Below, piece after piece: positions 1-12,459 of a stretch of DNA of 64,000 bases (positions are counted from its first letter, which is position 1; each line of letters begins with the position of its first letter). Under the pieces are notes generated by a model. The model did no database searches, was not told the DNA's origin, and saw only the letters and a list, made by a program, of their open reading frames with translations. The position numbers were made by a program, and so were the translations under genes. The stretch is from Thermohalobaculum sp963721105 (lineage in GTDB: Bacteria > Pseudomonadota > Alphaproteobacteria > Rhodobacterales > Rhodobacteraceae), in assembly GCA_963721105.1 (NCBI GenBank), contig CAVRHY010000011.1, positions 744,001-808,000 on the forward strand, in the 5' to 3' direction.

Positions 1-563
1 TCGCGGGACAGGCTCAGCCCGTCGCCCGCGACCAGCGCCTCGATCGCGTCGGCAAGGTCGACGTCCTCGATGTTCGCTGCCCCCCGCGCGAGGCGGAACT
101 CGTGCGCGCGGCGGAGCACCGTGGCATGGCTGTGCCCGGCCGGTGGCTCGAACTTGTAGCAGGCGAGCTCGATCAGGTGGCCGAGCGGTTCGCGGAAGTA
201 GATCGACCACATGAAGCCGCGATCGACCCTGCCGCTGTGCTTGATGCCGCGCGAGTCCAGCCGCGCCTCGGCCTGGTTGTAGCTTGCCAGGCTGACCTGG
301 AAGGCGATGTGGTGCGTCGAGCCGACCTGGTCGCGCACCTGCCCCCCGGGTTGCCGCCCCTCCTCGCAGAAGACGGTGATCAGCCGCCCGTCGCCCGGGT
401 CGAAGTAGAGATGGCTGATGTGCGTGGCGTCGAGGTTCGGCTGCTCGAAGACGAAGGGCATGCCGAGCACGCCCTCCCAGAAATCGATCGAGGTCTGCCG
501 GTCGGCGCCATTCAGCGTGATGTGATGGACGCCCTGCGTCTGGATGCGTTTCGCCTCGGCCAT
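1..563 (-). CDS. VOC (glyoxalase/extradiol-type) family protein, 3' end cut by window edge
   Basis: The visible 187 codons encode a vicinal-oxygen-chelate fold protein. The start reads MAEAKRIQTQGVHHITL, the usual opening beta strand with a first metal-ligand His, and a second strand contains STHHIAFQV. A later strand ends in GHLIELACYKFEP, where the Glu of LIEL is the usual third ligand. This resembles ring-cleaving dioxygenase or glyoxalase relatives; the substrate is unknown. The ATG at 563 is preceded by a strong AGGAGG ribosome site. An in-frame ATG at 593 overlaps the stop of the upstream gene as ATGA and is a possible longer start. It lies directly downstream of the AmmB-AmmA fusion and is probably co-transcribed with it. 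The C-terminus lies beyond position 1. Confidence 0.75.
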   Translation of the reverse strand, partial: MAEAKRIQTQGVHHITLNGADRQTSIDFWEGVLGMPFVFEQPNLDATHISHLYFDPGDGRLITVFCEEGRQPGGQVRDQVGSTHHIAFQVSLASYNQAEARLDSRGIKHSGRVDRGFMWSIYFREPLGHLIELACYKFEPPAGHSHATVLRRAHEFRLARGAANIEDVDLADAIEALVAGDGLSLSR

Positions 564-589
564 GCTGCCTCCTGCCTGCTTGTCCGGCG

Positions 590-1954
590 TCATGCGGCCG
601 GCTCGATCCGACCCTTGAAGGACTCCGTGACATAGCGCCAGACCTTCACCTGTGGCGACCAGTGGTCGGGCGGCAGCCCGGCCTTGCGCTTGAGCTGGCC
701 GAGGAAGTCGGCGGGCGCCGGCAGGGTCTCCCAGACCTTCGGCAGGAAGGTGCCTTGGCGGGTGCCGTCGGAGAGGATCAGCCCGTCACGGCCCGGGCGA
801 AGCCGGGCGAGAAGATCGGCCTCGTCGGCGAACTCCATCGGAGCCGGGGCCGAGAGCAGCGCGACCTCGACCGCGGCATCGGCCAGATCGGCCTCGGTGA
901 CCGGGGGGAAGCGGGGATCCTCGAAGCCGGCCTTCACGGCGTTGGCGGCGATGTCGGAGGCCAGCGACTGGTGCGCCGTCAGCGAGCCGATGCAGCCGCA
1001 CAGCCGGCCCTCGTGCGTCAGCGTCACGAAGCTGGCGCCCAGCGTCTGCAACGGCGCGGGAAAGCTCCGCAGGTCCACCTCCGGCGCGCGGCCGCGCCGC
1101 AGCCTGCCGTGCAGCGACTGGCCGGCGAGGCGCAGCGCCTGGGCGCGGAGCGCCGGCGACAGGCGCGCCGCCTCGGCATCGTGCGCCATCCACGCGCCGT
1201 AGCCGACGACCCGCGCATCGTCCCCCGTCACCGCGCCGGAATGCGTCAGGCCGAGCCGTGTGACCCGCATCCCGCGCCGCGCCGCGCAGGCCAGGAAGGC
1301 GGCGAGCGGCCGATAGCCGCAGGCCCGCGCACCCGTCAGCGCGGCGCCGTCGGCACGCTCGATGGCGTGCGCGGTGGCCAGGTCGGTGCGCTCGGCCTCG
1401 GCCGCGGTCAGGAAGTGCGTCAGGTCGGTCGAGACGACGATCAGGGTTTCCTCGCCGCCCCAGACGGTTCTCAGAATTTCCGCCAGCCTCGCGGTGTCGA
1501 TCTCGCCGACAACCAGGGGTACGACCGCGAAGTCGCCGAGCCGGTGCTGCAGGAAAGGCAGTTCCACCTCGATCGAGTGCTCGGCGGCGTGCGCCTGGGG
1601 GAGGATGGACACCTCGGGCGCGCGCAGCAGCGTCGCGACCGCCTCGGCATCGACGGGAATCTCGCCCAGCGGGGTGCGCATCGCCGTCGCCCCGGGCAGG
1701 GCGACGCCGCGAAAGGCGAAGCGGTGCGAGGGGCCCAGCACGACCACGCGTCTGACGCCGGGCGACAGTGCGACCACGCCGGCCGCCGCGACGGCGCCGG
1801 AGTAGCGGTAGCCGGCGTGCGGCAGGATGACGGCCTTGGGCGGCGGCACGTCCAGCGCCGGGGCGCCCGCCAGCAGGGCGGCGACCGTCGAGCGCAACGC
1901 GCCCGCTTCTCCCGGGTAGAACATGCCGGCAACGACCGGCCGGTGGATCGTCAT
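590..1954 (-). CDS. AmmeMemoRadiSam system protein B-A fusion (MEMO1 domain + AMMECR1 domain)
   Basis: This 454-residue protein joins two families that are often separate genes. Residues 1-265 are MEMO1-like: RPVVAGMFYPG at the start, PHAGYRYSG near residue 47 with a metal-binding His, GPSHRFAFRG near 75, the AAEHSIEVELPFLQ motif and STDLTHF. Residues 270-454 are AMMECR1-like: GASFVTLTHEGRLCGCIGS, the family-typical Cys-rich strand, then FPPVTEADLADA and FLPKVWETLP. MEMO-type proteins resemble extradiol dioxygenases and bind a metal; the reaction of the bacterial trio is not established. The gene starts 47 bp from, and points away from, the radical SAM member, so all three components sit at one divergent promoter. 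The VOC gene follows and overlaps it. The family call is strong; the biochemical role is open. Confidence 0.9.
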   Translation of the reverse strand: MTIHRPVVAGMFYPGEAGALRSTVAALLAGAPALDVPPPKAVILPHAGYRYSGAVAAAGVVALSPGVRRVVVLGPSHRFAFRGVALPGATAMRTPLGEIPVDAEAVATLLRAPEVSILPQAHAAEHSIEVELPFLQHRLGDFAVVPLVVGEIDTARLAEILRTVWGGEETLIVVSTDLTHFLTAAEAERTDLATAHAIERADGAALTGARACGYRPLAAFLACAARRGMRVTRLGLTHSGAVTGDDARVVGYGAWMAHDAEAARLSPALRAQALRLAGQSLHGRLRRGRAPEVDLRSFPAPLQTLGASFVTLTHEGRLCGCIGSLTAHQSLASDIAANAVKAGFEDPRFPPVTEADLADAAVEVALLSAPAPMEFADEADLLARLRPGRDGLILSDGTRQGTFLPKVWETLPAPADFLGQLKRKAGLPPDHWSPQVKVWRYVTESFKGRIEPAA

Positions 1955-2000
1955 CTGCGCCCCTCTCGCACGGGAACGATGCCCCGACTATATAGGCAGG

Positions 2001-3122
<1,122 letters not shown>

Positions 3123-3150
3123 GCGGCCGGCGAGGCGTTCCGAGCGCGGT

Positions 3151-3921
3151 CTAGCCGAAGGCGCCCGCCACCGGCTGGAGATGGCCGATCCGGCTGGGCT
3201 CGGCGTGCCCGGCCGTTTCCGTCCCGTTGAGGTCCAGCCACAGCATCAGGCAAAGCTCGGAGATCTCGTCGAGCGCCGGATGGGCGTCGGGTCCGGCGAG
3301 CGACTGGCGGAGCTCGGACAGCACCGCCATCAGTCGCGCCGTCAGCGGCTTCATGCGCGAGACGCGCGAGACCTCCGCGAGCGTGCCCAGGAGCATCGGC
3401 AGCTCGTCGCCGGTTCGCCCGGCCGTCCTGCCGCCGGGATCGCCTCCAATCGCGTCGCCGACCCCCTCGACGTGCCGCGCCAGTGCGTCGCGCACGGCGC
3501 GCGACAGGCCCTCGGGCGACAGGTCGTTCCTGGAGATGAAGCCGACGCAGCCGGCCCTGGCCGAAGCAGAGCCCAGATCGCCGGCATCACCGCCGCTCAG
3601 CATGATCATCGGCACGTCGACATTGCGGCCGCCCAACATCTGGCCCGGCAGGTCCAGCCCGTCGCCGTCCGGCAGGTGACGGTCGAGAATGACCAGCTCG
3701 AAATCCTCGACGGCCAGCCTTTCGCGCGCTTCGGCCAGCGTCCCGACATCGACGAAGCCGATATCGACGCCGCCACGCTCGGCCGAGTAGCGGACAAGGG
3801 AGCGGTCGAACCGGCTGTCCTCGACCAGCAGGCAGCGCAGGGGCCGCGGTGCCCCGGTCGCATCCGCGGACTGCCTCGCCTCGAGATCGGGCGGGGCGTT
3901 CGTGGCGGCTCGGTCGGTCAT
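3151..3921 (-). CDS. Response-regulator receiver domain protein with helical C-terminal extension
   Basis: Residues 27-150 form a CheY-like receiver domain: the acidic pocket in CLLVEDSRFDRSL, the phospho-acceptor Asp in LVILDRHLPDGDG, and a Ser in MIMLSGGD at the switch-residue position. The conserved Lys after beta-5 appears to be Arg (GFISRNDLS), a conservative but unusual change. The remaining 100 residues are predicted helical with no output domain I recognise, so it is not an obvious DNA-binding or cyclase regulator. It starts 15 bp after the stop of the CoxL-like oxidoreductase gene on the same strand, so the two are probably co-transcribed. No cognate histidine kinase is visible nearby. 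Confidence 0.8.
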   Translation of the reverse strand: MTDRAATNAPPDLEARQSADATGAPRPLRCLLVEDSRFDRSLVRYSAERGGVDIGFVDVGTLAEARERLAVEDFELVILDRHLPDGDGLDLPGQMLGGRNVDVPMIMLSGGDAGDLGSASARAGCVGFISRNDLSPEGLSRAVRDALARHVEGVGDAIGGDPGGRTAGRTGDELPMLLGTLAEVSRVSRMKPLTARLMAVLSELRQSLAGPDAHPALDEISELCLMLWLDLNGTETAGHAEPSRIGHLQPVAGAFG

Positions 3922-3936
3922 CCTGGGGGTCCCTCG

Positions 3937-6345
3937 TCAAGATTTTTGCCACGATGATGACGCAACCCTGAAGGGGAGGTAAATTGTTGCGGTTAACCCC
4001 GCATTCGCTATTCCGCCGCCCGCCTGGAGTTCGCCCGCCTCCTCCTCCGCCGCGCGCAGCCACGACCAGACGCGCTGCGGCGTCGCCGGCATGTCGACCC
4101 GGCGGACGCCGCGGTCCCACACCGCGTCGAGCACAGCGTTGGTCACGGCTGCCAGCGCGCCGACCGTGCCGGCCTCGCCGCAGCCCTTCATGCCCAGGTA
4201 GTTCTGCGTCGAGGGAACCGGCTCGGTCGTGAACGGCACCATCGGCACGTCGTCGGCGCGCGGCATGGCGTAGTCCATGAAGCTGGCCGACAGCAGCTGC
4301 CCGTCGGCGTCGTAGACGGTGTGCTCGGTGATGGCCTGGCCGATGCCCTGCACGACACCGCCATGCACCTGGCCCTCGGCCAGCATCGGGTTGACCAGCC
4401 GGCCGAAATCGTCGGTGACGGCATAGCGCACGATGCGCGTGACGCCGGTTTCCGGGTCGACCTCGGCCTCGGCGATGTGACAGCCGTTCGGATAGGACCG
4501 GCCGGGCAGGGTGCGGGCGCTCCGCTGGGTCAGCAGCTCGGTGCGCCCGGTCTCGCGGGCGCGCACGGCCAGCGTCATCAGGTCGACCGTGCGGTCGGTG
4601 CCGGCGACGCGGAAGGCGCCGTCGGTCCACTCCAGGTCGGCGCCCGAGATCTCGAGCTCCTCCTCGGCCAGCGGGCGCATCTTCGCCACCAGGTCCTCGA
4701 CCGCCCCGTTGATGGCGTTCGACTGCGAGGTGACCGAGCGCGAGCCGCCAGTGCCGCCGCCGAAAGGAATGAGGCGGCTGTCGCCCTGCTGCACGCGGAT
4801 CTTGTCGAAGGGCACGCCGGCGTGCTCGTGCAGGATCTGGCGATAGACGGTCTCGTGCCCCTGGCCGTTCGACTGCGTGCCGACGCGGAGTTCCACCGTG
4901 CCGTCCTCGGCGAAGAAGATCTCGGCGTCCTCGTTAGGCGCGCCGAGAATTGCCTCGATGTAGAAGGCGAGGCCGCGGCCGCGCAGCTTGCCGTTCTTCG
5001 CGCTCTCGGCCTTCCGCGCCTCGAAGCCGGCCCAGTCGGCCTCCTTCAGCCCGCGGTCCAGGACCTTGGCGAAGTCGCCGACATCATAGCTCTCGCCGGT
5101 CGGCGTCGCGTAGGGAAACTGGTCGGGCCTGATGAAGTTGATGCGCCTCAGCTCGTCCGGCGCCAGCCCCAGCTCGCGCGCGGCGAAGTCCATGAACCGC
5201 TCGATCGAATACTGCGCCTCGGGACGCCCGGCGCCGCGATAGGCGTCGGTCGGAACGGTGTTGGTGTAGACGCCCTTGGTGTTCATCCAGACGGTCTGGA
5301 TGTCGTAGACGCCCGTCAGCACGCGGCTGTAGAGCTGGCTCTGCATGATGACGCCGAAGGGCGAGTTGTAGGCGCCGAGGTTCGACAGCGCCTCGGTCCT
5401 GAACCCGGTGATCCGGTTGTTCTCGTCGAAGCCCATCGTCAGGCGGGTGATGTTGTCCCGACCCATGCAGTCCGAGAGGAACCCCTCGGCGCGGTCGGCG
5501 ATCCACTTGACGGGCCGGTCCAGCTCCATCGAGGCGTGCGCGGCCATGAAATATTCGGGATAGCTGAAGTTCTTCATGCCGAAGGCGCCGCCGACGTCCG
5601 GCGTGAAGACGTGCAGCTTGTCCTTCGGCAGCTTCAGGCGCTTCGAGAACTCGTCGACCAGCTTGTGCACGCCCTGGCTGGCGTACCAGAAGCGCAGCTC
5701 GTCGCCCGACCAGTCGGCGACGCAGCCGCGCGTCTCCATGCTGGCGACGACGACGCGGTTGTTGATCGCCTCCATGGTGACGGTGCGGTGGGCCTTTGCC
5801 AGCGCCGCCTCGGTCGCCTCGCGGTCGCCGATGCCCCAGTCATAGCAGACGTTCAGCGGCGCCTCGTCGTGCAGTTGCGGCGCGTCCTCGTCCATGGCGC
5901 GGGCGGTCTCGACGACGACGGGCAGGTCGTCGTAGTCGATCTCGATCAGCTCGGCCGCGTCCTTCGCCTGCGCCATCGTCTCCGCCACGACGCAGGCCAC
6001 CGGCTCGCCGACATAGCGCACGCGGCCGATCGCCAGGATCGGCCGGCGCGGCCGGACGCTGGTCGAGCCGTCGACGTTCGGCAGGGTCAGCGCGTCGATG
6101 TCGCTGTCGATGGCGTCGGCCAGATCGGTGCCCGTGAGCACGAGATGCACGCCCTCGGCCTCGCGCGCCGCGGCGACGTCGATCGTGAAGTCGGCATGAG
6201 CGACCGGCGAGCGCAGCACGTAGAGGCGCAGTTCACCATCGAGGTGCATGTCCTCGACATACTCCCCCTCGCCGCGCAGGAAGCGCTGGTCCTCGACCCG
6301 CCTGACCGGCTGGCTGATCCCGAACTTCATGGTCTGATCGTTCAT
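3937..6345 (-). CDS. Xanthine dehydrogenase-family molybdopterin-binding large subunit (CoxL form II-like)
   Basis: This 802-residue large subunit belongs to the molybdenum hydroxylase family that oxidises aldehydes, CO or N-heterocycles. Diagnostic motifs are DVGGAFGMKN for cofactor binding and AYRGAGRPEA in the active-site loop. That loop is the form II signature rather than the AYRCSFR of genuine CO dehydrogenase. GCGEAGTVGA carries the catalytic Glu near the C-terminus. The ATG at 6345 begins MNDQTMKFGISQPVRRVED, the usual family N-terminus. Usual partners, the 2Fe-2S small and FAD medium subunits, are not adjacent: the gene stands alone with a receiver protein downstream. The substrate cannot be deduced. 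It may borrow subunits encoded elsewhere. Confidence 0.9.
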   Translation of the reverse strand: MNDQTMKFGISQPVRRVEDQRFLRGEGEYVEDMHLDGELRLYVLRSPVAHADFTIDVAAAREAEGVHLVLTGTDLADAIDSDIDALTLPNVDGSTSVRPRRPILAIGRVRYVGEPVACVVAETMAQAKDAAELIEIDYDDLPVVVETARAMDEDAPQLHDEAPLNVCYDWGIGDREATEAALAKAHRTVTMEAINNRVVVASMETRGCVADWSGDELRFWYASQGVHKLVDEFSKRLKLPKDKLHVFTPDVGGAFGMKNFSYPEYFMAAHASMELDRPVKWIADRAEGFLSDCMGRDNITRLTMGFDENNRITGFRTEALSNLGAYNSPFGVIMQSQLYSRVLTGVYDIQTVWMNTKGVYTNTVPTDAYRGAGRPEAQYSIERFMDFAARELGLAPDELRRINFIRPDQFPYATPTGESYDVGDFAKVLDRGLKEADWAGFEARKAESAKNGKLRGRGLAFYIEAILGAPNEDAEIFFAEDGTVELRVGTQSNGQGHETVYRQILHEHAGVPFDKIRVQQGDSRLIPFGGGTGGSRSVTSQSNAINGAVEDLVAKMRPLAEEELEISGADLEWTDGAFRVAGTDRTVDLMTLAVRARETGRTELLTQRSARTLPGRSYPNGCHIAEAEVDPETGVTRIVRYAVTDDFGRLVNPMLAEGQVHGGVVQGIGQAITEHTVYDADGQLLSASFMDYAMPRADDVPMVPFTTEPVPSTQNYLGMKGCGEAGTVGALAAVTNAVLDAVWDRGVRRVDMPATPQRVWSWLRAAEEEAGELQAGGGIANAGLTATIYLPFRVASSSWQKS

Positions 6346-6543
6346 GGAGGCACCCTCGCGCATGATCTGAAGTCGGAGAATAGGTTGATTGTGCGCCGCG
6401 GGAAGAGCGACGCCCGCGCATATCACGCATCTGGCGCCGCGCGGTCAACCGCTGGGCAGTGAAAGCGGTCAGTCGCCCCGGCCCCTGCCGGCGGCATCGG
6501 GAATCGGCTATGAATGGCGGGGCGATTGCAGGAGGGCAGGCCG

Positions 6544-7552
6544 ATGGACAGCGCGACGACAGCCGAGGCGATCGAGGTCGTCGACGTCTCGGCGCTGGAG
6601 GCCGGCCCCGGCCCGGCGCGCGACGCGATGGACCGGCGGCTGGGCGAGGCGGCCGGGCGGCTCGGCTTCCTCGTGATCAGCGGCGCCCCCGTCGCCGCGG
6701 TCACCGAGCCCGCCGACCTCGATCGGCTGCTCGCCATCTTCGCGCTGCCCGAAGCCGAGAAACGCCGGCTGACGAACCGCAAGCACGCGCCCGGCAACGC
6801 GAACCGGTATCGCGGCTATTTCGTCGCCGAGCGTCCGGGCGAGACGCGCCGGCGCGAGGGTTTCGACCACGGCTCGGACGCGCCCGCCGCCGGCCTGCCA
6901 GCCACCGACCCGGCGGTCGCCTTCTTCGTCGAGCCCTGCGTCTGGCCGGACGAGGCGCTGCTGCCCGGCTGGCGCGAGGCGGCGCTGGCGCGCCATGCCG
7001 CGATGGAGCGGCTGGGCCGCGGCCTGATGGCGGCGCTGGGGCGTCATCTGCGGTTGGGCGGGGACTATTTCGAGCCGTTCTTCGGGGCGCCGATGGCCGG
7101 TCCGTCGACCTCGCGCTACCTGTTCGCGCCCGGCGCGCCGGAGGACACGCCCGCCGCCGACCCCGCCGCGACGGCAGATCGACGGCCGGCCCCGCCGGAT
7201 CGGCACGCGGGCGCATCGCGATTCCGGCATACTGACGCTGCTCTGGCAGCCCGGCGGGCTGCAGGCGCAGGCACCCGACGGGCGCTGGCTGGACGCGCCG
7301 GTGGTGCCGCGCGGGCTGAACGTCAACTTCGGCGACATGCTGTCTTCGTGGACCGGCGGTCGCGTGCCGGCGACGCCGCACCGGGTGGTCGCGCAGGCCC
7401 GGGACCGGCACTCGATCCCGTTCTTCTTCGAGCCGCTGCTCGACGCCGAAATCCGGCCGATTCCCGGCGCGCCCGATCGCCCGGCCGTCCGCTATGCCGA
7501 CCATCTGTGGATCAAGGTGCGCGAGTTCGGCACCTACGACACCGGCGACTGA
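6544..7552 (+). CDS. 2-oxoglutarate/Fe(II)-dependent oxygenase, isopenicillin N synthase-like (frameshifted near 7160-7195)
   Basis: The family is recognised in two frames that need joining. The N-terminal part (from MDSATTAEAIEVVDVSALE) has the DIOX_N-type start, GRLGFLVISG and RYRGYFVAERPGE. The C-terminal part, one base out of frame, has AHRDSGILTLLWQPGGLQ with the first metal His and Asp, then TPHRVV with the distal His and the following Arg-rich strand. Removing one base between about 7160 and 7195 gives an uninterrupted 335-residue protein of normal family length. The start at 6544 follows GGAGG at 6531. Enzymes of this fold hydroxylate or oxidatively cyclise small molecules; the substrate is unknown. 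Since ten other genes here show the same +1 defect, I treat this as one gene with a probable sequence error. Confidence 0.75.
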
Positions 7553-7741
7553 AGAAGAGGTCATGGTCTTTCGCGTGAGGCCATGGCCAAGCCATTGACT
7601 GCGCTGCGGTTTCCGAATCTTCTCTCGAAAAATCAGGACTGGTTGCGCGAAAACTCGGCGTGGTAGGCAGCGTGGCCGGCCGGTTCCGGCGTGATCGAGC
7701 GTGCTTCGGGGAGCCTGGTCAAGCGCCCCCCGCAGCGAAAT

Positions 7742-7766
7742 GGCGCCGGCCAGGGTGGCCGGCGCC
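7742..7766 (-). terminator. Perfect 10-bp stem-loop downstream of clpB
   Basis: GGCGCCGGCC (7742-7751) and GGCCGGCGCC (7757-7766) form a perfect inverted repeat with a 5-nt loop, 32 bp past the clpB stop. Read on the clpB strand it is followed by ATTT, only a short T-run. It is a likely intrinsic or structure-assisted terminator for clpB and could also serve the convergent oxygenase gene. Confidence 0.65.
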
Positions 7767-7797
7767 TCGGGTCGCAAGCGGGCCTCTCGGCCGCCCG

Positions 7798-10413
<2,616 letters not shown>

Positions 10414-10752
10414 CCTCGTCTCCTTTTCAGCACGACCGTCCCGCCCCCTTCGGGCCACCGGAGATCGCCTTGTTGTCCGCGCGCCGGCTCGACGACCGGC
10501 GCGTCCCGGAGCACCCGTTGCGGCGTGCTCCGGCAGGGATGTGGTGTTTATGCAACGGTTCGGCAAGCGCCTTCATGGGCGTTTCGATGCACCGCGTTCG
10601 CGAGGATCGCGGCGTTTGCGGCCGATCGCACGAACCTTGCCCATGCGCATTGACCTGCCTCAAACGGAACGATGCGCGGGTGCGCCCGGGCACGCCCCCG
10701 CGCGGCGGCGCGGCGCGCTTGACGCCTGCCGCGGCGCGGCGGATCGTGCGGC
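10414..10752 (-). promoter_or_regulatory. clpB leader/promoter region with two perfect hairpins
   Basis: This 339-bp divergent intergenic region separates clpB from the PNPOx-like gene. Hairpin 1 pairs 10481-10487 with 10496-10502 (7 bp, 8-nt loop). Hairpin 2 pairs 10506-10514 with 10525-10533 (9 bp), and its loop can pair a further 3 bp. Both lie 70-120 nt upstream of the clpB ATG and belong to no gene end, so they are not ordinary terminators. Leader-RNA structure or a repressor site are the options. I see no CIRCE element. No coding sequence is evident. Confidence 0.45.
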
Positions 10753-11427
10753 ATGGACAGACAGGTCAGCGACATCGCCTTCACCGGGGCCGTCAAGTCC
10801 GAGCAGTCCCGCCGCGGCTCGCGCGAAGCCTACGAGAGCAAGCTGGCGAAACGCGACTGGAACGACCGCGTCACGCCCGACCTCGGGGCCTGGCTGGCGA
10901 CGCGCGTCAGCTTCTACATGGCGACCGTCTCGTCCGAGGGGCATCCCTACATCCAGCATCGCGGCGGCCCGCGCGGCTTCCTGAAGGTGCTGGACGAGCG
11001 GACGCTCGCCTTTGCCGATTTCGCCGGCAACAGGCAGTATATCTCGCTCGGCAACCTGGCCGGCAACGACCGCGTCCACCTGTTCCTCATGGACTACGCC
11101 GCGCAGCAGCGCATCAAGCTGTGGGGCCGCGCGCGCGTCGTCGACGACGACCCGGCGCTCCTCGACCGGTTGGTCGAGCCCGGCTATCGCGGCCGGCCCG
11201 AGCGCGTCATCGTCATCGCCGTCGAGGCATGGGATTCGAACTGCCCGCAGCACATCCCGGCGCTCTATGACGAACAGACGGTCCGCCTTGCGACGGACCG
11301 CCTGACGCATCGCATCGCCGCGCTGGAGGCCGAGAACGCCGAGCTCAGGTCGTGGCTGGGTGCAGGGCAGCCGGCGTCGCGGGGACCGGGCGAACCGACG
11401 GGGACCGGCGGCCCGTCATCCGGATGA
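10753..11427 (+). CDS. Pyridoxamine 5'-phosphate oxidase-family flavin-binding protein
   Basis: This 224-residue protein belongs to the split-barrel FMN-binding family. Landmarks are FYMATVSSEGHPYIQHRGGPRGFLKVLD, typical of the N-terminal flavin-binding strands, then FADFAGNRQYISLGNL, VHLFLMDYAAQQRIKLWGRARVV and a C-terminal AWDSNCPQHIPALYD stretch. Relatives of this subgroup are annotated as pyridoxamine 5'-phosphate oxidase-related but are generally not PdxH; they probably reduce or oxidise small molecules with FMN or F420. The last 80 bp overlap tail-to-tail with the small membrane protein gene on the other strand. The Pro/Gly-rich tail after residue 195 is probably unstructured. Confidence 0.85.
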   Translation: MDRQVSDIAFTGAVKSEQSRRGSREAYESKLAKRDWNDRVTPDLGAWLATRVSFYMATVSSEGHPYIQHRGGPRGFLKVLDERTLAFADFAGNRQYISLGNLAGNDRVHLFLMDYAAQQRIKLWGRARVVDDDPALLDRLVEPGYRGRPERVIVIAVEAWDSNCPQHIPALYDEQTVRLATDRLTHRIAALEAENAELRSWLGAGQPASRGPGEPTGTGGPSSG

Positions 11428-11686
11428 CGGCGATGAAGACAACGAGAACGACGCCGAACGCGGCGCCGACCTCGGCCAGGCCAAAGCCAGAGTTGTCGCC
11501 GGCGACACCGGCGGCCAGGAAGGCGAGCCCGAAGGCCGAGAGCGTGGTGATCAGCATCGCCACGATCTCGGTGGCGGCGAAACGGGTGACCATGCGCGAG
11601 CCTTCCCAGTTCGCGACGGCAAAGCGGGCGAACCCGAGCAAGCTGATCGCGACCACCAGAATGGCGGCGCCGTAGATGATTTCCAT
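11345..11686 (-). CDS. Small membrane protein, unknown function
   Basis: The 113 residues include three likely transmembrane helices (about 4-24, 38-62 and 72-92) and a Pro-rich cytoplasmic tail. No family was recognised. The start at 11686 (MEIIYGAAILVVAISLLGF) follows GGAGTTAGG at suitable spacing. The hydrophobic periodicity and ribosome site make it a better choice than the longer upstream frame, whose extra 77 residues are Arg-rich and non-membrane. Its 3' end overlaps the PNPOx-like gene by 83 bp on the opposite strand. Confidence 0.6.
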   Translation of the reverse strand: MEIIYGAAILVVAISLLGFARFAVANWEGSRMVTRFAATEIVAMLITTLSAFGLAFLAAGVAGDNSGFGLAEVGAAFGVVLVVFIAVIRMTGRRSPSVRPVPATPAALHPATT

Positions 11687-12001
11687 GATCCTAACTCCAC
11701 GACCCTGCGGGATCGGCTGCCGAAACAGTCGGTCGCGATCGTATGGGGCGTGGGAAGCCTTGGCGTCGGGCGGCCGGCACACCGGACGGGTCGAGAGACC
11801 GGCACGCGCAGTGTGAGATATACTGCGACGCCGCGCGGCCGGCAAGCGGCCGTCCGCCCGCCCACGAGGGCGCGACCGATCAATTGATGTTACGATGGCG
11901 CCCCGCTCGCCGGCCAAGGCCTGACCAATTCGGTCGCAACACGCGAGCCTTACGCCTGCTGTGCGGAGCCACCCGTTGGCGGGACGCCCGGTCCGGCCGG
12001 T
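11687..12001. other. Intergenic gap, no recognised feature
   Basis: These 315 bp lie upstream of the small membrane protein and downstream of the DUF6314 gene. They probably hold the membrane protein promoter. I see no convincing coding sequence, RNA gene or strong hairpin. Confidence 0.4.
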
Positions 12002-12409
12002 TCACCGCCGGTAGCGCGTCGTCATCATGTAGTTCCGCCCCGGCCCCAGCAGTTGCCAGCGGCTGATCCAGGTGCCGGGCTCGAAGTCGTAGACGATCTC
12101 GTAGCGGGCATCGTCCTCGATCGTCAGGGCGATCGGGTCGCGCGTCAGGAAGTCGTGGAAGGGGCGGCCGTCCTCGTACAGCACCTCGACCCGGCCCGGC
12201 TCGGGGAAGCGCCAGAGCGAGGTCCGTTCGGTGTGGAAATCCGCGCCCTGAAACCGCATGACGCCTTGCTCGCGGCAGGTGAGGGCATTGGCGTCACTGG
12301 CGAATGTCGCCTCTCCCCATACCTCGCCGATGATGCCCTCGGGCACGTTCTCGATGATCCGGACCAGCCGCCAGTCGCCCCGGAAATAGTCCTGCGTTGC
12401 ACGGATCAT
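12002..12409 (-). CDS. DUF6314 family protein
   Basis: This 135-residue single-domain protein matches the DUF6314 pattern. DYFRGDWRLVRIIEN lies near the N-terminus, a central WRFPEPGRVEVLYEDGRPFHDF resembles a lipocalin-like strand pair, and the C-terminus has YEIVYDFEPGTWISRWQLLGPGRNYMMTTRYRR. The family is common in alphaproteobacteria; its function is unknown, though the beta-rich, calycin-like pattern suggests binding of a small hydrophobic ligand. The gene is divergent from purB with about 50 bp between the starts. Confidence 0.75.
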   Translation of the reverse strand: MIRATQDYFRGDWRLVRIIENVPEGIIGEVWGEATFASDANALTCREQGVMRFQGADFHTERTSLWRFPEPGRVEVLYEDGRPFHDFLTRDPIALTIEDDARYEIVYDFEPGTWISRWQLLGPGRNYMMTTRYRR

Positions 12410-12459
12410 GCGGCTCTGCTACCCCGCCGGCCGAACCGAGACAACCGCAGGGCGCCCGC

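Noticed and set aside
3937..6345. True aerobic CO dehydrogenase large subunit.
   Set aside because: The active-site loop is AYRGAGR rather than AYRCSFR, and the small and medium subunit genes are not adjacent.
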